This document shows positions 15,411 to 23,834 of a DNA stretch of 64,000 bases, piece after piece; position 1 is the stretch's first letter, and every line of letters starts with the position of its first letter. The translations under genes and the position numbers were made by a program. The notes under the pieces are model-generated. The model ran no database searches. It worked only from the letters and a program-made list of their open reading frames with translations, and was not told the origin of the DNA. The stretch comes from Adlercreutzia equolifaciens DSM 19450 (GTDB taxonomy: Bacteria > Actinomycetota > Coriobacteriia > Coriobacteriales > Eggerthellaceae), in contig NC_022567.1 of NCBI RefSeq assembly GCF_000478885.1, positions 2,604,001 through 2,668,000 on the forward strand, read 5' to 3'.

Positions 15411-16775
15411 TCATCGTGCGACAGGCGCCTGCCACGTTTCGTCGTTGGTCAATCGATAGCGGGAATGGCGAAAATCGGCGAATCGCTCGTCAGGTTCGTC
15501 CCCGTTCATATCCCCGATAATCGCCCGCCCAATGGCCTCGCCAAGCGCTACCGGCACCGCATTGCCGATTTGCTTGTACATATCCGCAACATTCCCGCAG
15601 ATACGCCAATCGTCGGGAAAGCCCTGAACGCGCTTGTACTCTTCCACCGAAAGCGGGCGATCTTCCGTAGGATGGCACAGATCCGTCGCCGGCATCGTCG
15701 GAGAGGTGACCAGCGTCGGAGACGGACGATCGAATCGTATGCGCCGATAGAATCCCGTCTTGCCACCCGACAGCTCAAAGGCCTTCCCCATAGCATCGCG
15801 CTGCACAGCCACGGGCAGATCTTTCCAATACTCCCCCTCTTTGAGCATTCTAAAATACTTGAGGCGCTTCTCGGGGAAATCAGTGTGCTGCATGGGACGC
15901 GCCTTCAAATCCCCCACGGCCTCGCCGAACGTTTTCCACGGCGGAAGTCCGTGCTGCCCATCGCACTCGTGAGTGGGCGTCAAATAAGGGGCTTTGCTTT
16001 CTCCCCGCTTTCCGATAAGCACAACGCGTTCCCGAATCTGAGGCGCACCAAAATTCGCAGCGTTATACAAATTGAAGCTCACGGAATACCCCGCCTCCTC
16101 CAATTTGCGAAGAATCACATGCAGCGCGCCCCCTTTGACCGGCTGCCCGTGTCGCTCAACAGCATAGGGAGCCGAAAGAAGCCCGCGTACATTTTCTATT
16201 ACCAGGTACGTAGGTTTTATTTCTGAGGCCAGCTCAAGGTACTTCAGGAACACATTACCCCGCGCGTCGTCAAACGCACGTCGCGCGCCAGCCGTGCTAA
16301 AAGCCTGACAAGGAGGGCCGCCGAACATGACATCGACCTTCGCATCCGATTCCAAACCGGCCATCTGAAGGATCTCCGTTGCCGAGTACTGGTTGATGTC
16401 GCCGATCAGGGCGCCTTGCGGTCGCATTGCCTGAATGGTCATCCTGCATTTGCGATCGTTTTCGCAATAGAGAAGCGGCTCAATGCCCGCAGCCTCCATG
16501 CCCAGGTCAAGGCCGAGCGCCCCCGAAAAGAAGCTGAGCGCCACTATTCCCGGCTTTTCGCTCATCAAGCACCCATGATCCTTAGGCTCTGGGACGAGAT
16601 TGTTGTCCCGCATGTAGTCCCGCAGCGCTTCTTCGCGAAGGACCCATTTGTTGCCGACTTTTTGGGCTGGCAGTTTTTCCTCTCGGATGAGCCGCGTCAC
16701 CGTCTGCTTGGTAACGCCGATTGAATCTGCCGCGTCATCTACCGAAAGAAGACTTTCCTTCTTCTCCGAAACCAT
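15411..16775 (-). CDS. DNA cytosine-5 methyltransferase with N-terminal HTH
   Basis: A 454-residue modification enzyme, partner of the endonuclease next to it. Residues 8-56 are an excisionase/MerR-like helix-turn-helix (SVDDAADSIGVTKQTVTRLI). The methyltransferase follows: motif I ALSFFSGALGLDLGMEAAG (about 79-97), motif IV GGPPCQAFS with catalytic Cys156, motif VI VIENVRG, motif VIII QIRERVVLIG, motif IX near GFYRRIRFDRPSPTL and motif X QIGNAVPVALGEAIG. The HTH could let the enzyme control its own promoter. A later ATG (MSEKPGIVALSFFSG, 16565) would give a form without the HTH. The ribosome site for the long form is weak. Confidence 0.9.
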   Translation of the reverse strand: MVSEKKESLLSVDDAADSIGVTKQTVTRLIREEKLPAQKVGNKWVLREEALRDYMRDNNLVPEPKDHGCLMSEKPGIVALSFFSGALGLDLGMEAAGIEPLLYCENDRKCRMTIQAMRPQGALIGDINQYSATEILQMAGLESDAKVDVMFGGPPCQAFSTAGARRAFDDARGNVFLKYLELASEIKPTYLVIENVRGLLSAPYAVERHGQPVKGGALHVILRKLEEAGYSVSFNLYNAANFGAPQIRERVVLIGKRGESKAPYLTPTHECDGQHGLPPWKTFGEAVGDLKARPMQHTDFPEKRLKYFRMLKEGEYWKDLPVAVQRDAMGKAFELSGGKTGFYRRIRFDRPSPTLVTSPTMPATDLCHPTEDRPLSVEEYKRVQGFPDDWRICGNVADMYKQIGNAVPVALGEAIGRAIIGDMNGDEPDERFADFRHSRYRLTNDETWQAPVAR

Positions 16776-16978
16776 CTATCTCAACATTCTTTCTATTTGG
16801 AAAATTTTTCAGACCATATTATCACAGAGCGGCTTTAGCGCAGTCGTGGAGGCGACAGCCGGATGAAAGAACTCGCTCTACTCCCACAGTTTGCCAACGA
16901 CCGCCGTCAGAGTGCGGCGGCCCCGTAGGCGGCGGCGTACCATGAGAAAAACTCTCACCACGAAGCGAGGAGCGCGCC

Positions 16979-17947
16979 ATGATCACCCGTCTCACCTTCG
17001 ACCAGATCAGCACCGCCGTGCACGACGCCTACGAAGCCTGCAAGGACATCAAGGGCGGCCAAAATGCGCACTACATTCCCTATCTCGCCAACGTGAATTC
17101 CGACCTGTTCGGCATCAGTCTGTGCCTGCCGGACGGCCGGCTCATCTCTGTGGGCGACACCGACTACCGCTTCGGCATTGAATCGGTCTCGAAAGTGCAC
17201 ACGGCTATTCTGGCACTGGAACAGCACGGCGCGCAGGCGATCCTCGACGACATCGGCGCCGATGCCACGGGGCTGCCGTTCAACTCCATCTTCGCCATCT
17301 TGCTGGAAAACGACCGACCCTCCACGCCGCTCGTGAACGCCGGCGCCATCGCGGCCTGTTCGCTCGTCAAGCCCCACGGCGATGCCGATGGGAAATGGAA
17401 GGCCATCTTCGACAACATGACCGCTCTTTTGGGAAGCAAGCCCCAACTCATCGACGAGCTGTACCATTCCGAATCCGCCACGAACTTCGACAACCGCTCC
17501 ATCACGTGGCTGCTGCAAGAGTACGGCCGCATGTACGATGATCCGGAGATGTCGCTCGACCTGTACACGCGCCAGTGCTCACTGGGCGTGACGGCCGAGC
17601 AGCTGGCCATCTCGGCGGCCACCATCGCCGACGACGGCGTGAACCCCCTCACGAAGAAGCGCGTGTTCGGCGCAGCGCTCACTTCCAAGGTAGTCGCGCT
17701 TATGAGCGCCGTCGGCTTCTACGAGCACTCGGGCGACTGGCTGTACGCCACGGGGCTGCCCGCGAAAACCGGCGTGGGCGGTGCCGTCATCGGCGTCATG
17801 CCCGGCCTGTTCGGCGTGTGCGCCTTCGCGCCGCCGCTGGATGACGCGGGCAATTCCGTGAAGGCCCAGGCGGCGCTCAAGCACCTGATGAAGAGCCTGA
17901 ATCTGAACGTCTTCTCCAACACCCATTTCGATCTCGTCGAGGCCTAG
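16979..17947 (+). CDS. glsA: Glutaminase
   Basis: A 322-residue serine-dependent beta-lactamase-fold glutaminase that releases ammonia from glutamine in the cytosol. The S-x-x-K catalytic pair is in GIESVSKVH (about 62-70). Further family motifs are VNAGAIAACSL (about 120), the Tyr-containing YHSESATNFDNRS, TLP-like ATGLPAKTGVGGAVIGVMPG and the closing FDLVEA. The length is normal. The ribosome site is GAGGAG. It is followed 63 bases later by the sirtuin gene on the same strand. Confidence 0.95.
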   Translation: MITRLTFDQISTAVHDAYEACKDIKGGQNAHYIPYLANVNSDLFGISLCLPDGRLISVGDTDYRFGIESVSKVHTAILALEQHGAQAILDDIGADATGLPFNSIFAILLENDRPSTPLVNAGAIAACSLVKPHGDADGKWKAIFDNMTALLGSKPQLIDELYHSESATNFDNRSITWLLQEYGRMYDDPEMSLDLYTRQCSLGVTAEQLAISAATIADDGVNPLTKKRVFGAALTSKVVALMSAVGFYEHSGDWLYATGLPAKTGVGGAVIGVMPGLFGVCAFAPPLDDAGNSVKAQAALKHLMKSLNLNVFSNTHFDLVEA

Positions 17948-18010
17948 GGTCGGGTACAATTCCTGGAAAGCCCCAAGGCCCCAAGCGATTGGATGCGGAA
18001 AGGACGTGCC

Positions 18011-18763
18011 ATGGTCAGCGATCAAACCGAACGTGATATTGAGCGGCTGCGCCAGTGGATTGACGAGTGCGCGCCGGGCCTTATGGTGTTCTTCGGGGGT
18101 GCTGGCGTGTCCACGGAAAGCGGCATCCCCGACTTCCGCAGTGCCGACGGGCTCTACGCCCAGCGCTACCCCTATCCGCCCGAGACCATGGTATCCCGCA
18201 GCTTTTTCGACGCCCACCCCCGCGAGTTCTTCGACTTCTATTGCGACCGCATGCTGGCCCTGGACGCTGCGCCCAACGCCGCCCATCGCAAGCTGGCCGA
18301 GCTGGAGCGGCAGGGAGCGCTTTCAGCCGTCGTGACCCAGAACATCGACGGGCTGCACCAGAAGGCCGGCAGCCAGAACGTGCTGGAGCTGCATGGCAGC
18401 GTGTGGCGCAACTTCTGCATGGGCTGCGGCGCCTCGTGCACTGCAGAGGAGCTGCTGGCCCTGCGCGAGCAGAGTCCCGACGGCGTGCCGCGTTGCGCGC
18501 ACTGCGGCGCCATCGTGAAGCCGGACGTGGTGCTGTACGAGGAGCCGTTGGACGACGCCACCGTGACAGCGGCCGTGCGCGCCATAGCCAGCGCCGACCT
18601 GCTCGTGATCGCCGGCACAAGTCTGGCGGTGTACCCAGCCGCAGGTCTTATCGACTACTTCAGCGGCGATCACTTGGCCATCATCAACCGCACCCCCACC
18701 CCACGCGACGCCCACGCCGACCTCTGCATCCCCGCCAACGTCGGCGACGTGCTCGGGTACTAA
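18011..18763 (+). CDS. cobB: NAD-dependent protein deacylase (sirtuin)
   Basis: A 250-residue Sir2 protein. The start at 18011 (MVSDQTERDIERLRQWIDEC) is supported by AAAGGA. The NAD site is FFGGAGVSTESGIPDFRSADG, where GAGxSxxSGIPDFR is diagnostic. The catalytic His lies in LELHGSV after VVTQNIDGLHQKAG. Four zinc cysteines are in CMGCGASC (first pair) and CAHCG (second pair). It removes acyl groups from lysines in cytosolic proteins. The lipoprotein gene starts two bases after its stop, so the two are probably cotranscribed. Confidence 0.95.
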   Translation: MVSDQTERDIERLRQWIDECAPGLMVFFGGAGVSTESGIPDFRSADGLYAQRYPYPPETMVSRSFFDAHPREFFDFYCDRMLALDAAPNAAHRKLAELERQGALSAVVTQNIDGLHQKAGSQNVLELHGSVWRNFCMGCGASCTAEELLALREQSPDGVPRCAHCGAIVKPDVVLYEEPLDDATVTAAVRAIASADLLVIAGTSLAVYPAAGLIDYFSGDHLAIINRTPTPRDAHADLCIPANVGDVLGY

Positions 18764-18765
18764 AG

Positions 18766-19164
18766 ATGCATTCGCTTCTGAAAGCACGGAAGATTCTCGC
18801 TCTCGGACTGGCTGCGCTCCTGTGCCTATCGGGCTGCGGGTTTGCGCCCGGCGAAAGCGGAAGCGCACCTTCCCCCGACGCAACCGCCACCGAAGCTACC
18901 TCGCGCCTCGCCTTCCGCACCGAAGACAAACTGCAGCAGCACTTCGAAAAGCACGGCCAGGAGACCGGTTGTGCCACGGCCGAGGAATACCTCGCCGCCG
19001 CCAACGCCGTCGTCGCCAACCCAGCCGCCCTCCACAAGCTGCAAGCCAAAGACGGCGACGACCTCTACTTCCTGGAATCCACCGGCGAGTTCGTCGTCGT
19101 ATCCCCCGCCGGCTACATCCGCACCTACTACCTAACCGACCGCGACTATTTCGAGAGGCAATAG
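18766..19164 (+). CDS. Lipoprotein with a BECR-fold (toxin-like) domain
   Basis: A 132-residue lipoprotein: positively charged start, hydrophobic stretch and lipobox LSGC with Cys24, then a Ser/Pro/Thr-rich linker to about residue 48. The mature domain reads KLQQHFEKHGQETG, CATAEEYLAAANAVVAN, FVVVSPAGYIRTYYL and ends YFERQ. This HxxKHG...Y..A....GxIxTxxxxxxxY pattern is known to me from colicin D/E5- and EndoU-like RNase domains at the ends of secreted toxins. A nuclease activity is inference; His58 or His62 would be candidates. The gene starts two bases after cobB, and no immunity gene is next to it. Confidence 0.65.
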   Translation: MHSLLKARKILALGLAALLCLSGCGFAPGESGSAPSPDATATEATSRLAFRTEDKLQQHFEKHGQETGCATAEEYLAAANAVVANPAALHKLQAKDGDDLYFLESTGEFVVVSPAGYIRTYYLTDRDYFERQ

Positions 19165-19182
19165 GGTCACACCATTCCCAGC

Positions 19183-20133
19183 TTAGCTATCAATATCGAA
19201 GTAGTCCCGATCAATTCCTTTGATCTCATAGGTATGCCGCACCGACACACCGACATTGTGCGCAATCATAAGACGCGCAAGCTGGTCTCCGTCGACAAGG
19301 ACAAGCTTTACCGCATGCTGCATGCCCGCATATTCAAGCGCACCTTTCGAAAACCGCGCTGTTGTAATGAAGAGACCTTTCGTTGCCCCCGTGCCCGTCA
19401 ATGCTCCCACAAATGCCTGAAGATCAGGACGCCCGACACATGCATTTAAATCCCATCGCTTTGCCTGGATGTAAATGTTGTCGAACCCCAACTTATCTTC
19501 GCGGATCACTCCGTCAATGCCTCCATCGTTTGAAAGAGGAGTAACCGAGCCCGAATCGTCGAGCGAGTCACCATATCCCATGGCGAGCAAAAGCTGAACA
19601 ACGAGACGCTCGAAGAACGCTGGCGATTGCTGCATGATGGCTTCGAGGATATCCGACACCAACGCCGTCTCAATACTGCGAAACGCCTCGTCTATCGTGT
19701 CTTCCGGAGACTCGCTCTCTTCGACAGCCATAGGTTGGGTGACCGTCTCCTCGGTCTTTTTCTCGGAGACGTCTTTTCCCTTGCGGCTCCGATTTAGGAA
19801 GTCGCAGAACTCAGGAAACCGCATAAGCGCTTGGCGATCGAGCTTTTCGACACCGCTGTTGACCAGGTCGAGCCCTCGCTGGGTGACCAGGTAAGTCCCC
19901 CTCTTTGGCGACTCGATGCATTTTGCCTGCTTAAGATAAGTGCAGGCCCACAACATATTGTTGGCATAGCGTTCGAACCCACTCGAAATCGTTTCAGCCA
20001 CTTCGTTGTCGTTCAAACCCCAGTAGTCGATAACAAACCGCCGAAGCTGCTTGCTCGTCACAGCGTCTCCAGGCGTCTCCGCAATACGCCGCAGAACCGG
20101 AACCATCATCTCATCGTACTTCGGAACCGCCAT
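19183..20133 (-). CDS. mrr: Mrr-type restriction endonuclease
   Basis: A 316-residue cytosolic protein. Residues 1-110 are the N-terminal winged-helix Mrr_N domain (YDEMMVPVLRRIAE to LVTQRGLDLV). A charged linker runs to about 160, followed by the Mrr catalytic domain: FFERLVVQLLLAMGYGDS, NDGGIDGVIREDKLGFDNIY and IQAKRW, which give the D-(Q)xK nuclease site (Asp of GGIDG with Gln-Ala-Lys), then LFITTARFSKGALEYA. Mrr enzymes cut DNA carrying foreign methylation. Its presence 2.4 kb from a resident cytosine methyltransferase implies that this methyltransferase's mark is not a target. The ribosome site is AAGGAGAGG. Confidence 0.9.
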   Translation of the reverse strand: MAVPKYDEMMVPVLRRIAETPGDAVTSKQLRRFVIDYWGLNDNEVAETISSGFERYANNMLWACTYLKQAKCIESPKRGTYLVTQRGLDLVNSGVEKLDRQALMRFPEFCDFLNRSRKGKDVSEKKTEETVTQPMAVEESESPEDTIDEAFRSIETALVSDILEAIMQQSPAFFERLVVQLLLAMGYGDSLDDSGSVTPLSNDGGIDGVIREDKLGFDNIYIQAKRWDLNACVGRPDLQAFVGALTGTGATKGLFITTARFSKGALEYAGMQHAVKLVLVDGDQLARLMIAHNVGVSVRHTYEIKGIDRDYFDIDS

Positions 20134-20235
20134 GAACCTCTCCTTGGTTAAATATTACGCCCGGCCCTTCGGCTTGAGTCGTAAAACACAAAGCGCTATG
20201 CTCGCAATACTAGCACATGCGAGATTGGGGCTTTC

Positions 20236-20532
20236 TTGGCAGCATCATATATAACCATCGAGATCGACAGCGACACTAGAGATGCCGCTTCTGACGTTGT
20301 CGAGTATTTTGGACTGGATTTGGCATCGGTCACGCGAGCTTTCTACAAGCAGATAGTTAGAGAGCACAGAATTCCAATTACGCTGTCTGACCCCGAGCCT
20401 AACGATGAATCGCTCGAGGCGATTCGCGAAACCGAAGAGCTTAAAGCGGCAAATGGCCCCGGCTATCGGACAGGAGCGGAATTGCTTGCAGCGATTCAGG
20501 CAGAATGGAATGAAGAAGACGAGGAGGCTTAA
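20236..20532 (+). CDS. RelB/DinJ-type antitoxin, no toxin partner visible
   Basis: A 98-residue protein starting with TTG at 20236. The first half is the ribbon-helix-helix of RelB/DinJ antitoxins: ITIEIDSDTRDAASDVVEYF and GLDLASVTRAFYKQIVREHR, then IPITLSD. The acidic tail would wrap a toxin. The expected RelE/YafQ-like toxin gene does not follow; the next gene is a HipA-like kinase on the other strand. A GGGG just upstream is the only ribosome-site candidate, so the start is uncertain. Confidence 0.75.
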   Translation: MAASYITIEIDSDTRDAASDVVEYFGLDLASVTRAFYKQIVREHRIPITLSDPEPNDESLEAIRETEELKAANGPGYRTGAELLAAIQAEWNEEDEEA

Positions 20533-20559
20533 GACAGGCCCTCCAACGCATCGCTTTAT

Positions 20560-21486
20560 TTACAGAAGCGGAAGAATACCCTCTTCGAGACGTTTTCTCA
20601 GCAGTCGCTTGTGCTCCTCGCGCATCGATTCCGATAGAATCACGACACCGTAGGCCTCTTCAGGCACGCTGTCGATGAGTCCGTCGATGGCCTCCATGTC
20701 CACGGCTGCCGCAAAGCGCTTGATAGCAGCCGTCAAGTCGGGGTTCGTCGTCTTCGCCATATACTCGAAGGGGTGGATCGCAACGCTGCCGCCTTCGCCA
20801 TCGGGCAGCCGATAGCACGAGACATTCGTTCCGAAGGCGTCCTCGTGTTCGGCTTCCTCGTCGCCCAGCCGGCGCGCCGCCACGCTGGGGCTGCGCTTGC
20901 TGAAGAGCGAGCTGCCCATATCGTAGACCGGCGCCAGCTCATAGATCATCGGTGCCGTCATGAGAACGCCCCAGTTTCCGTTGTTGCGGTCGGGGTTCTT
21001 GATGAAGGCGTCTACCACGAACATGTCCCAGAAGCGCTCGCGCACACCCGGCACGCTTCGCAGCAAATCGGACGTTTCGATGGCGGCGAGCACATCGCCG
21101 AGCAGAACGACCTCCCCGTCCGACGGCGCAGAATTGAAGCCGGCATCGTCGTCGGAAAGGGCGTTCTTGATCTCCTTGAACTCGAAGAGCCGCGCGTTCG
21201 GGAAGGTGAAGTCGCGGCAGGCACAGACGATCTTCCCGGCCCGATATCCCAGCATCGTCTCGTGAACGGGAATGCCCAAAAGCCCGTAAATATGCGAACC
21301 CAGATACTCGGAAACCGGGCTTGAGGTGTACGATGGCAGGTGCTTGCCCGCCAAATCCCGCGTCGTGCGCGGATACTTGGCAATCCAGGGCTCCCCTTCG
21401 ATGAGAATGCCCTCCTTCTGTCCCGCGCGTCCTCCATAGAAAAGGCCGCTCGGGGCACAATCGCGCAGATCAGCGATCTCAACCAT
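20560..21486 (-). CDS. HipA-like kinase domain protein
   Basis: A 308-residue protein, start at 21486 (MVEIADLRDCAPSGLFYGGR) with AAGGAGG 7 bases before it. It has the HipA/CtkA kinase core: ATP lysine in WIAKYP (Lys37), catalytic loop FIKNPDRNNGNWGVL with Asp166 and Asn171, and metal-binding Asp189 in APVYDMGSSLF. HipA kinases phosphorylate glutamyl-tRNA synthetase or other proteins and are normally held by a HipB antitoxin. No HipB gene is adjacent, and the protein is shorter than E. coli HipA (440 residues) because it lacks the HipA_N subdomain. Its target is unknown. Confidence 0.8.
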   Translation of the reverse strand: MVEIADLRDCAPSGLFYGGRAGQKEGILIEGEPWIAKYPRTTRDLAGKHLPSYTSSPVSEYLGSHIYGLLGIPVHETMLGYRAGKIVCACRDFTFPNARLFEFKEIKNALSDDDAGFNSAPSDGEVVLLGDVLAAIETSDLLRSVPGVRERFWDMFVVDAFIKNPDRNNGNWGVLMTAPMIYELAPVYDMGSSLFSKRSPSVAARRLGDEEAEHEDAFGTNVSCYRLPDGEGGSVAIHPFEYMAKTTNPDLTAAIKRFAAAVDMEAIDGLIDSVPEEAYGVVILSESMREEHKRLLRKRLEEGILPLL

Positions 21487-21663
21487 GAAACGACCTCCTT
21501 CAATTCGCGCAAAACGGTTCAGCCATTGTAGCATGGCCCACGACGGTGATCCTAAAGACGCGATACGGCAAAACAAGATGGCCGGAAATGCTTTTATAAT
21601 GCCCACTGCCCGCAATAGCGCTACAATGCATTCCAGCTTTTAACCCCTTTGAAGGGAATGGCC

Positions 21664-22524
21664 ATGCCTAACGTCATCATCAGCGCGGACAGCACGTGCG
21701 ATTTGTCGCCGGAGCAGCGGGAGCGCCACCAGGTTCGCAGCTTCCCGTTCCATATTGAGTTTCGCGGGCGCGACCATTTGGACAACATCGACATCACGCC
21801 CCAGGTGCTGTTCGACGGCTTCTACGAGGACAAGTCGCTGCCCCAAACGGGCGCCTGCTCGCCGGAGGCCTACCGGCAGCACTTCGCCGAGCTTGTGGCC
21901 GACGGCTCGCAGGTCGTCCACTTCAACTTGGGCAGCGCGCTTTCCTCCGCCTACGAGAACGCGAGCGCTGCGGCGGCCGACATGGAGGGCGTCTACGTCA
22001 TCGACGGCAAGAGTCTTTCGACCGGCATCGGCCTGCAGGTGCTCGCGACGTGCCGCATGCGCGATGCCGGCATGAGCGCCGCCGACATCGCCCGCGAGGC
22101 AGCCGATCTGCACAGCCGATCCCATGCGTCGTTTGTGCTGGACACCATGGAATTCCTCGCCGCCGGCGGCCGGTGCCCCACACTGGTAGCTTACCTGGGC
22201 GGCAAGCTCAGCTGCCGGCCGGGCATCCTCGTGGACAACCAGAGCGGCGCCATGAAGGTGGGCAAGCTCTACCGCGGCAAGCAGGAGAAAGTGCTCGAAC
22301 GCTACGTGAGCGACACCCTGGCGCGCTACCCCGACATCGTGAAGGACGAGATCTTCGTCACCCACTCCGGTGTGAGCGATGAGATTGCCGACGCCGTGCG
22401 CCGCATGCTGGAAGAGCGCGGCTTCCAAAACATCTACACCACCACGGCCAGCTGCACCATCTCCAGCCACTGCGGGCCCGGCACTCTCGGCATCCTGTTC
22501 ATGACCGAAACACCGAGCGCGTGA
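21664..22524 (+). CDS. DegV-family fatty-acid-binding protein
   Basis: A 286-residue protein. The start MPNVIISADSTCDLSPEQRE at 21664 lies 8 bases after GAAGGG. DegV features are the early DSTCDL, EDKSLPQTGACSPEAY with the lipid-carboxylate Thr, the GSALSSAYENA loop, and RCPTLVAYLGGKLSCRPGI (the family's R-x-S...L...L.IKP segment). DegV/FakB proteins hold fatty acids for phosphorylation by FakA and entry into phospholipid synthesis. No fakA is nearby. The ThpR gene follows after 15 bases. Confidence 0.92.
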   Translation: MPNVIISADSTCDLSPEQRERHQVRSFPFHIEFRGRDHLDNIDITPQVLFDGFYEDKSLPQTGACSPEAYRQHFAELVADGSQVVHFNLGSALSSAYENASAAAADMEGVYVIDGKSLSTGIGLQVLATCRMRDAGMSAADIAREAADLHSRSHASFVLDTMEFLAAGGRCPTLVAYLGGKLSCRPGILVDNQSGAMKVGKLYRGKQEKVLERYVSDTLARYPDIVKDEIFVTHSGVSDEIADAVRRMLEERGFQNIYTTTASCTISSHCGPGTLGILFMTETPSA

Positions 22525-22539
22525 AAGCAGGAGATCGCC

Positions 22540-23079
22540 ATGCGCGCATTCATCGCTTTAGAACTACCCACGGACTTCGCCGATGACGTGGCGGCCATGG
22601 CGCGGCGGCTCAGCGCCTCGCTAGACGGGCGCTTTCTCGACCGAAGCACCTACCATCTGACGCTGGCCTTTCTCGGCGACATCGACGACGCGGAGGCGAG
22701 TCGGGCCATGGACGCTCTTGATGCAGCTTGCGCTGGCTCGGCCTCTGTTCTGCTTGCGTCCGACAGTCTGGGAAAGTTTGGGCGCCCGGCCGACGCGACC
22801 CTCTGGCTCGGCATCGCATCTGACCCGGCTCTCGCGACCTTGGCCGAGCGCGTCCGCGAAGAGCTTGCCGCCCGCGACGTCCCCTTCGACCCGAAGCCCT
22901 TCCGCGCGCACATCACGCTGGGTCGCCGCGTGCGCATTCCGAAAAAGCCCCTGCCTCTTCTCGCCTTCCCCCTGCCCGCGCAGGCCCAAACCGTCACGCT
23001 GTTCAAGAGCACCCTCTCCCGCGACGGTGCCGAGTACAAGCCCCTTTACACCGTGGAGCTAGCGAGGCCCAATCTTTAA
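22540..23079 (+). CDS. thpR: RNA 2',3'-cyclic phosphodiesterase
   Basis: A 179-residue 2H-phosphoesterase. The two catalytic HxTx motifs are in TYHLTLAFLGDID (about 42) and FRAHITLGRRVR (about 125). It begins MRAFIALELPTDFADDVAAM, the usual start of ThpR/LigT. The family opens 2',3'-cyclic phosphate ends of RNA or tRNA halves in the cytosol. The ribosome site is AGGAG, 15 bases after degV, probably one transcript. Confidence 0.95.
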   Translation: MRAFIALELPTDFADDVAAMARRLSASLDGRFLDRSTYHLTLAFLGDIDDAEASRAMDALDAACAGSASVLLASDSLGKFGRPADATLWLGIASDPALATLAERVREELAARDVPFDPKPFRAHITLGRRVRIPKKPLPLLAFPLPAQAQTVTLFKSTLSRDGAEYKPLYTVELARPNL

Positions 23080-23182
23080 ACCCGAGAGAAGCTGGCACAG
23101 CGAAGCCGCACAACCTTTGAAGCCGACCCCGTCTCGACCGGCTGTGCGCTGCCGACGTAGCGCTTTCGCCAAATCCTCCTTG

Positions 23183-23202
23183 ACTTGAAGTCGACTCTAA
23201 GT
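23183..23202 (+). promoter_or_regulatory. MerR-type operator/promoter before the flavodoxin gene
   Basis: The sequence ACTTGAAGTCGACTCTAAGT is a 20-bp dyad with 8 of 10 pairs matching, placed just inside a TTGACT -35 box (23180-23185). Dyads of this CTTGAAGT...ACTCTAAG kind in the spacer are typical of MerR/AdhR regulators, which act on long-spacer promoters. A MerR gene lies 2 kb away at 25364-26206, but its link to this site is untested. Confidence 0.5.
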
Positions 23203-23244
23203 TATAGGCTAAGACAAATACTGTCTTGTGAAAGGACATGCCTT

Positions 23245-23718
23245 ATGACCACTTCGCTGGTTGCCTACTTCTCCGCATCGGGAACGACGGCCCGCGTGGC
23301 AGAGACGCTTGCCAGCGCCGCATCCGCCGACCTGTTCGAAATCGCTCCCGCCAACCCCTACACCGCCGCCGATCTGGACTGGACCGACCGCTCGAGCCGC
23401 AGCACCAAGGAAATGAACGACGAGGCCAGCCGTCCGGCAATGAAGGTCGACGCACCGTCGCTAGATGGCTATGACACCATCTTCGTCGGCTTCCCCATCT
23501 GGTGGTACGTGGAACCCCGCATTATCGACACGTTCCTCGAATCCACCGACTTCGCTGGCAAGACCATCGTTCCCTTCGCCACCAGCGGAGGCAGTGGCCT
23601 TGGGAAGGCCCCCGAGCGCATGGCCTCCCTGACGCCCGGCGCCACCGTGCTGCCCGGCAAGCTCCTCAACGGAGGCCCGAGCGACACCACGCTGCGCACG
23701 TGGATCGAGAACTTGTAG
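23245..23718 (+). CDS. Flavodoxin
   Basis: A 157-residue flavodoxin of the flavodoxin_4 type. The FMN phosphate loop is AYFSASGTTARVAETLA (residues about 6-22), followed by LFEIAPANPYTAADLDWTDR and IFVGFPIWWYVEPRIIDTFL, which carries the aromatic FMN contact. The start at 23245 has AAAGGA 9 bases upstream. It probably transfers electrons or reduces quinones or similar compounds in the cytosol. The upstream MerR-type dyad suggests induction by electrophiles or aldehydes. Confidence 0.93.
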   Translation: MTTSLVAYFSASGTTARVAETLASAASADLFEIAPANPYTAADLDWTDRSSRSTKEMNDEASRPAMKVDAPSLDGYDTIFVGFPIWWYVEPRIIDTFLESTDFAGKTIVPFATSGGSGLGKAPERMASLTPGATVLPGKLLNGGPSDTTLRTWIENL

Positions 23719-23834
23719 ATCGTCCCCCCCTCCAGCAAGAGCTTTCTGCCACGCTGCGCCCCATGCATGGCACGCGCCGCAGACAAAAGTCGGATGACGA
23801 GCAAGTATATGCCGGACAATCTCGCAGAGCGCAA

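Noticed and set aside
18067..18765. A long N-terminal extension of the lipoprotein, overlapping cobB
   Set aside because: The extension is Arg-rich out-of-frame reading of cobB; the lipoprotein signal peptide begins at 18766.
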